Positions 55,933-56,718 of a stretch of 56,718 nt of DNA are shown here, piece by piece. The stretch spans positions 1-56,718 of the forward strand of contig JALQXX010000006.1 of NCBI GenBank assembly GCA_023262965.1. Direction: 5' to 3'. The notes below the pieces were generated by a model, which ran no database searches, had not been told where the DNA came from, and worked only from the letters and a program-made list of their open reading frames with translations. A program made the position numbers and the translations under genes. Numbering within the stretch: the stretch's first letter is position 1; each line of letters begins with the position of its first letter. Origin of the DNA: Candidatus Marinamargulisbacteria bacterium (GTDB lineage: Bacteria > Margulisbacteria > Marinamargulisbacteria > UBA817).

Positions 55933-56718
55933 ATGTCATTAAAACCTGTATTTTCATTGGGGATTCGTGGTTCTCAATCGCATCAGAGTAAAGGCAACGA
56001 AAAAAAATCAGTCAATACCGGCCACCTAGGAATTGACATCGATAATATAACCCCTGATCAGTTAGAACAAATAGTCGATATACTTGATTTACATACCGAG
56101 AAAGGGGTGTTGGCGTGTCTGCAACAGATTTGTAAAACGACTTTTAAAAAATCGGCTCAACAAACCAGCAATGTTGATTTATTGAATACATTGAAAGAAG
56201 AAATTAAACAGCAGTTGGATGATGGAAGGGAATCGTTGTCGAATGATAGTATAGTTGCTATTCAAAACATGTATATTATTTTAAAATTAATTCGGAAGAC
56301 TAAAACCGAAGACAGAAACCCGCTTTTTCTTACAAAATTTAAGCGAGACCGTCGAATTAGTTATACTGATAACACATACGGAGCTTCTACAGAAGGGAGG
56401 TATAAAAATGAAACGGCATGGAGCTCTTATTTGAAGGATATTTTGGCTTATGTTCAGACGAAGGGGGGGGGTAGGCACTTAACCCAACTGGGGCAGCCAG
56501 CACCGAATCCTAACGATACCGAAAAACAGTTATTGCAGTGGGCCGAAGCGGTTAAGGGTATTTCGACAGAGAAACTATCTTCTGATTTAACACAAAGCAT
56601 TAAGGCGATTGTGTCGCCACGAACAGCATCTTCAAAATCCAGTAAAGATCGTAGTTTGATACCCCCACAGTCAACCAAGCCTGTTTCATTAGCATTGAGC
56701 AGTAGTAGTCCGGACGAA
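55933..56718 (+). CDS. unknown Ser-rich, mainly helical protein (open at right edge)
   Basis: The frame from ATG 55933 is open for 262 codons to the window end, with AAGGAGTG (55921-55928) as a good SD. The protein begins MSLKPVFSLGIRGSQ. It has a polar N-terminus, a helical middle (residues 35-130, DQLEQIVDILDLH and following), and a Ser/Lys/Pro-rich end. No Cys motif or signal peptide is seen. I do not recognise it. Composition and AT-rich upstream region resemble the two repeat-protein loci here, so a host-interaction protein is possible. Confidence 0.65.
   Translation, partial: MSLKPVFSLGIRGSQSHQSKGNEKKSVNTGHLGIDIDNITPDQLEQIVDILDLHTEKGVLACLQQICKTTFKKSAQQTSNVDLLNTLKEEIKQQLDDGRESLSNDSIVAIQNMYIILKLIRKTKTEDRNPLFLTKFKRDRRISYTDNTYGASTEGRYKNETAWSSYLKDILAYVQTKGGGRHLTQLGQPAPNPNDTEKQLLQWAEAVKGISTEKLSSDLTQSIKAIVSPRTASSKSSKDRSLIPPQSTKPVSLALSSSSPDE

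Overview
The window is about 57 kb of a compact bacterial chromosome with moderate, slightly AT-leaning base composition. It encodes about 57 protein genes, one broken repeat-protein gene and two tRNA genes. TGA is used as a normal stop (pyrC-like, recR, tmk, sufD, sufS, astD), so the standard bacterial code applies. An outer membrane is suggested by a lipoprotein, periplasmic proteins and an adjacent TIGR03546/TIGR03545 pair, families known only from bacteria with outer membranes. Three repeat-rich or Ser-rich proteins (a broken armadillo-repeat gene, an ankyrin-like protein, and an open gene at the right edge) hint at life with a eukaryotic host, probably a protist. Unlike many obligate symbionts, it keeps pyrimidine, purine, histidine, serine, lysine/diaminopimelate, isoleucine and vitamin B6 genes. 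I cannot name the phylum from sequence alone.

Layout. 1-7820: pyrB, a catalytically degenerate pyrC, dnaX, ybaB, recR, an R3H-domain ATPase, tmk and dapB, in one tightly overlapped run. 7821-8577: a broken armadillo-repeat gene. 8587-14546: an Rrf2 regulator and the Fe-S assembly operon sufBCDSU-nfu. 14562-18441 (minus): hisS, hisA, a CPA2-type antiporter and a PhoU-like protein. 18538-19854: an orphan NtrC-type response regulator. 19870-21171 (minus): a GH114-like lipoprotein. 21225-27334: an arginine succinyltransferase (AST) operon (aminotransferase, astA, astD, astB) followed by a possible degenerate proline-dehydrogenase-like protein. 27496-29148: tRNA-Ala and a MerT/heavy-metal-domain/exported-protein module. 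29274-31281: def, dcd and a zinc-ribbon DEDDh exonuclease. 31338-34146: a small membrane protein, a SulP transporter with an NTF2-like tail, and a minimal radical-SAM-like protein. 34143-38413: serC and a cyclophilin, a renalase-like flavoprotein with a stand-alone acyltransferase domain, and a sigma factor. 38529-41089: photolyase, cbiX, pdxH and tRNA-Gly. 41260-42156: the ankyrin-like protein. 42210-51167: pyrG, purM, purN, purH, recD2 and the TIGR03546/TIGR03545 pair. 51164-54356 (minus): ilvA, fmt and hisF. 54439-55758: der. 55933-end: an unknown open gene.

Two expression habits stand out. Inside operons, consecutive genes overlap by ATGA or TAATG at most junctions, or carry clear Shine-Dalgarno (SD) sites. 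At operon heads, a good sigma70-type -35/-10 pair usually places its -10 box only 6-11 bases before the start codon. The transcript would then begin at or within a few bases of the start codon, as leaderless mRNA. I see this at about 15 places on both strands, including two GTG starts. The repeat and Ser-rich accessory genes instead have AT-rich leaders and SD sites.

The most unusual items are the leaderless promoter architecture, the ARM gene broken at three sites with an N-terminal Cys motif shared with the ankyrin protein, the pseudo-dihydroorotase, the SulP-NTF2 fusion, the zinc-ribbon exonuclease, the lone E2-type acyltransferase beside a renalase-like protein, and the exported-protein/HMA/MerT module.
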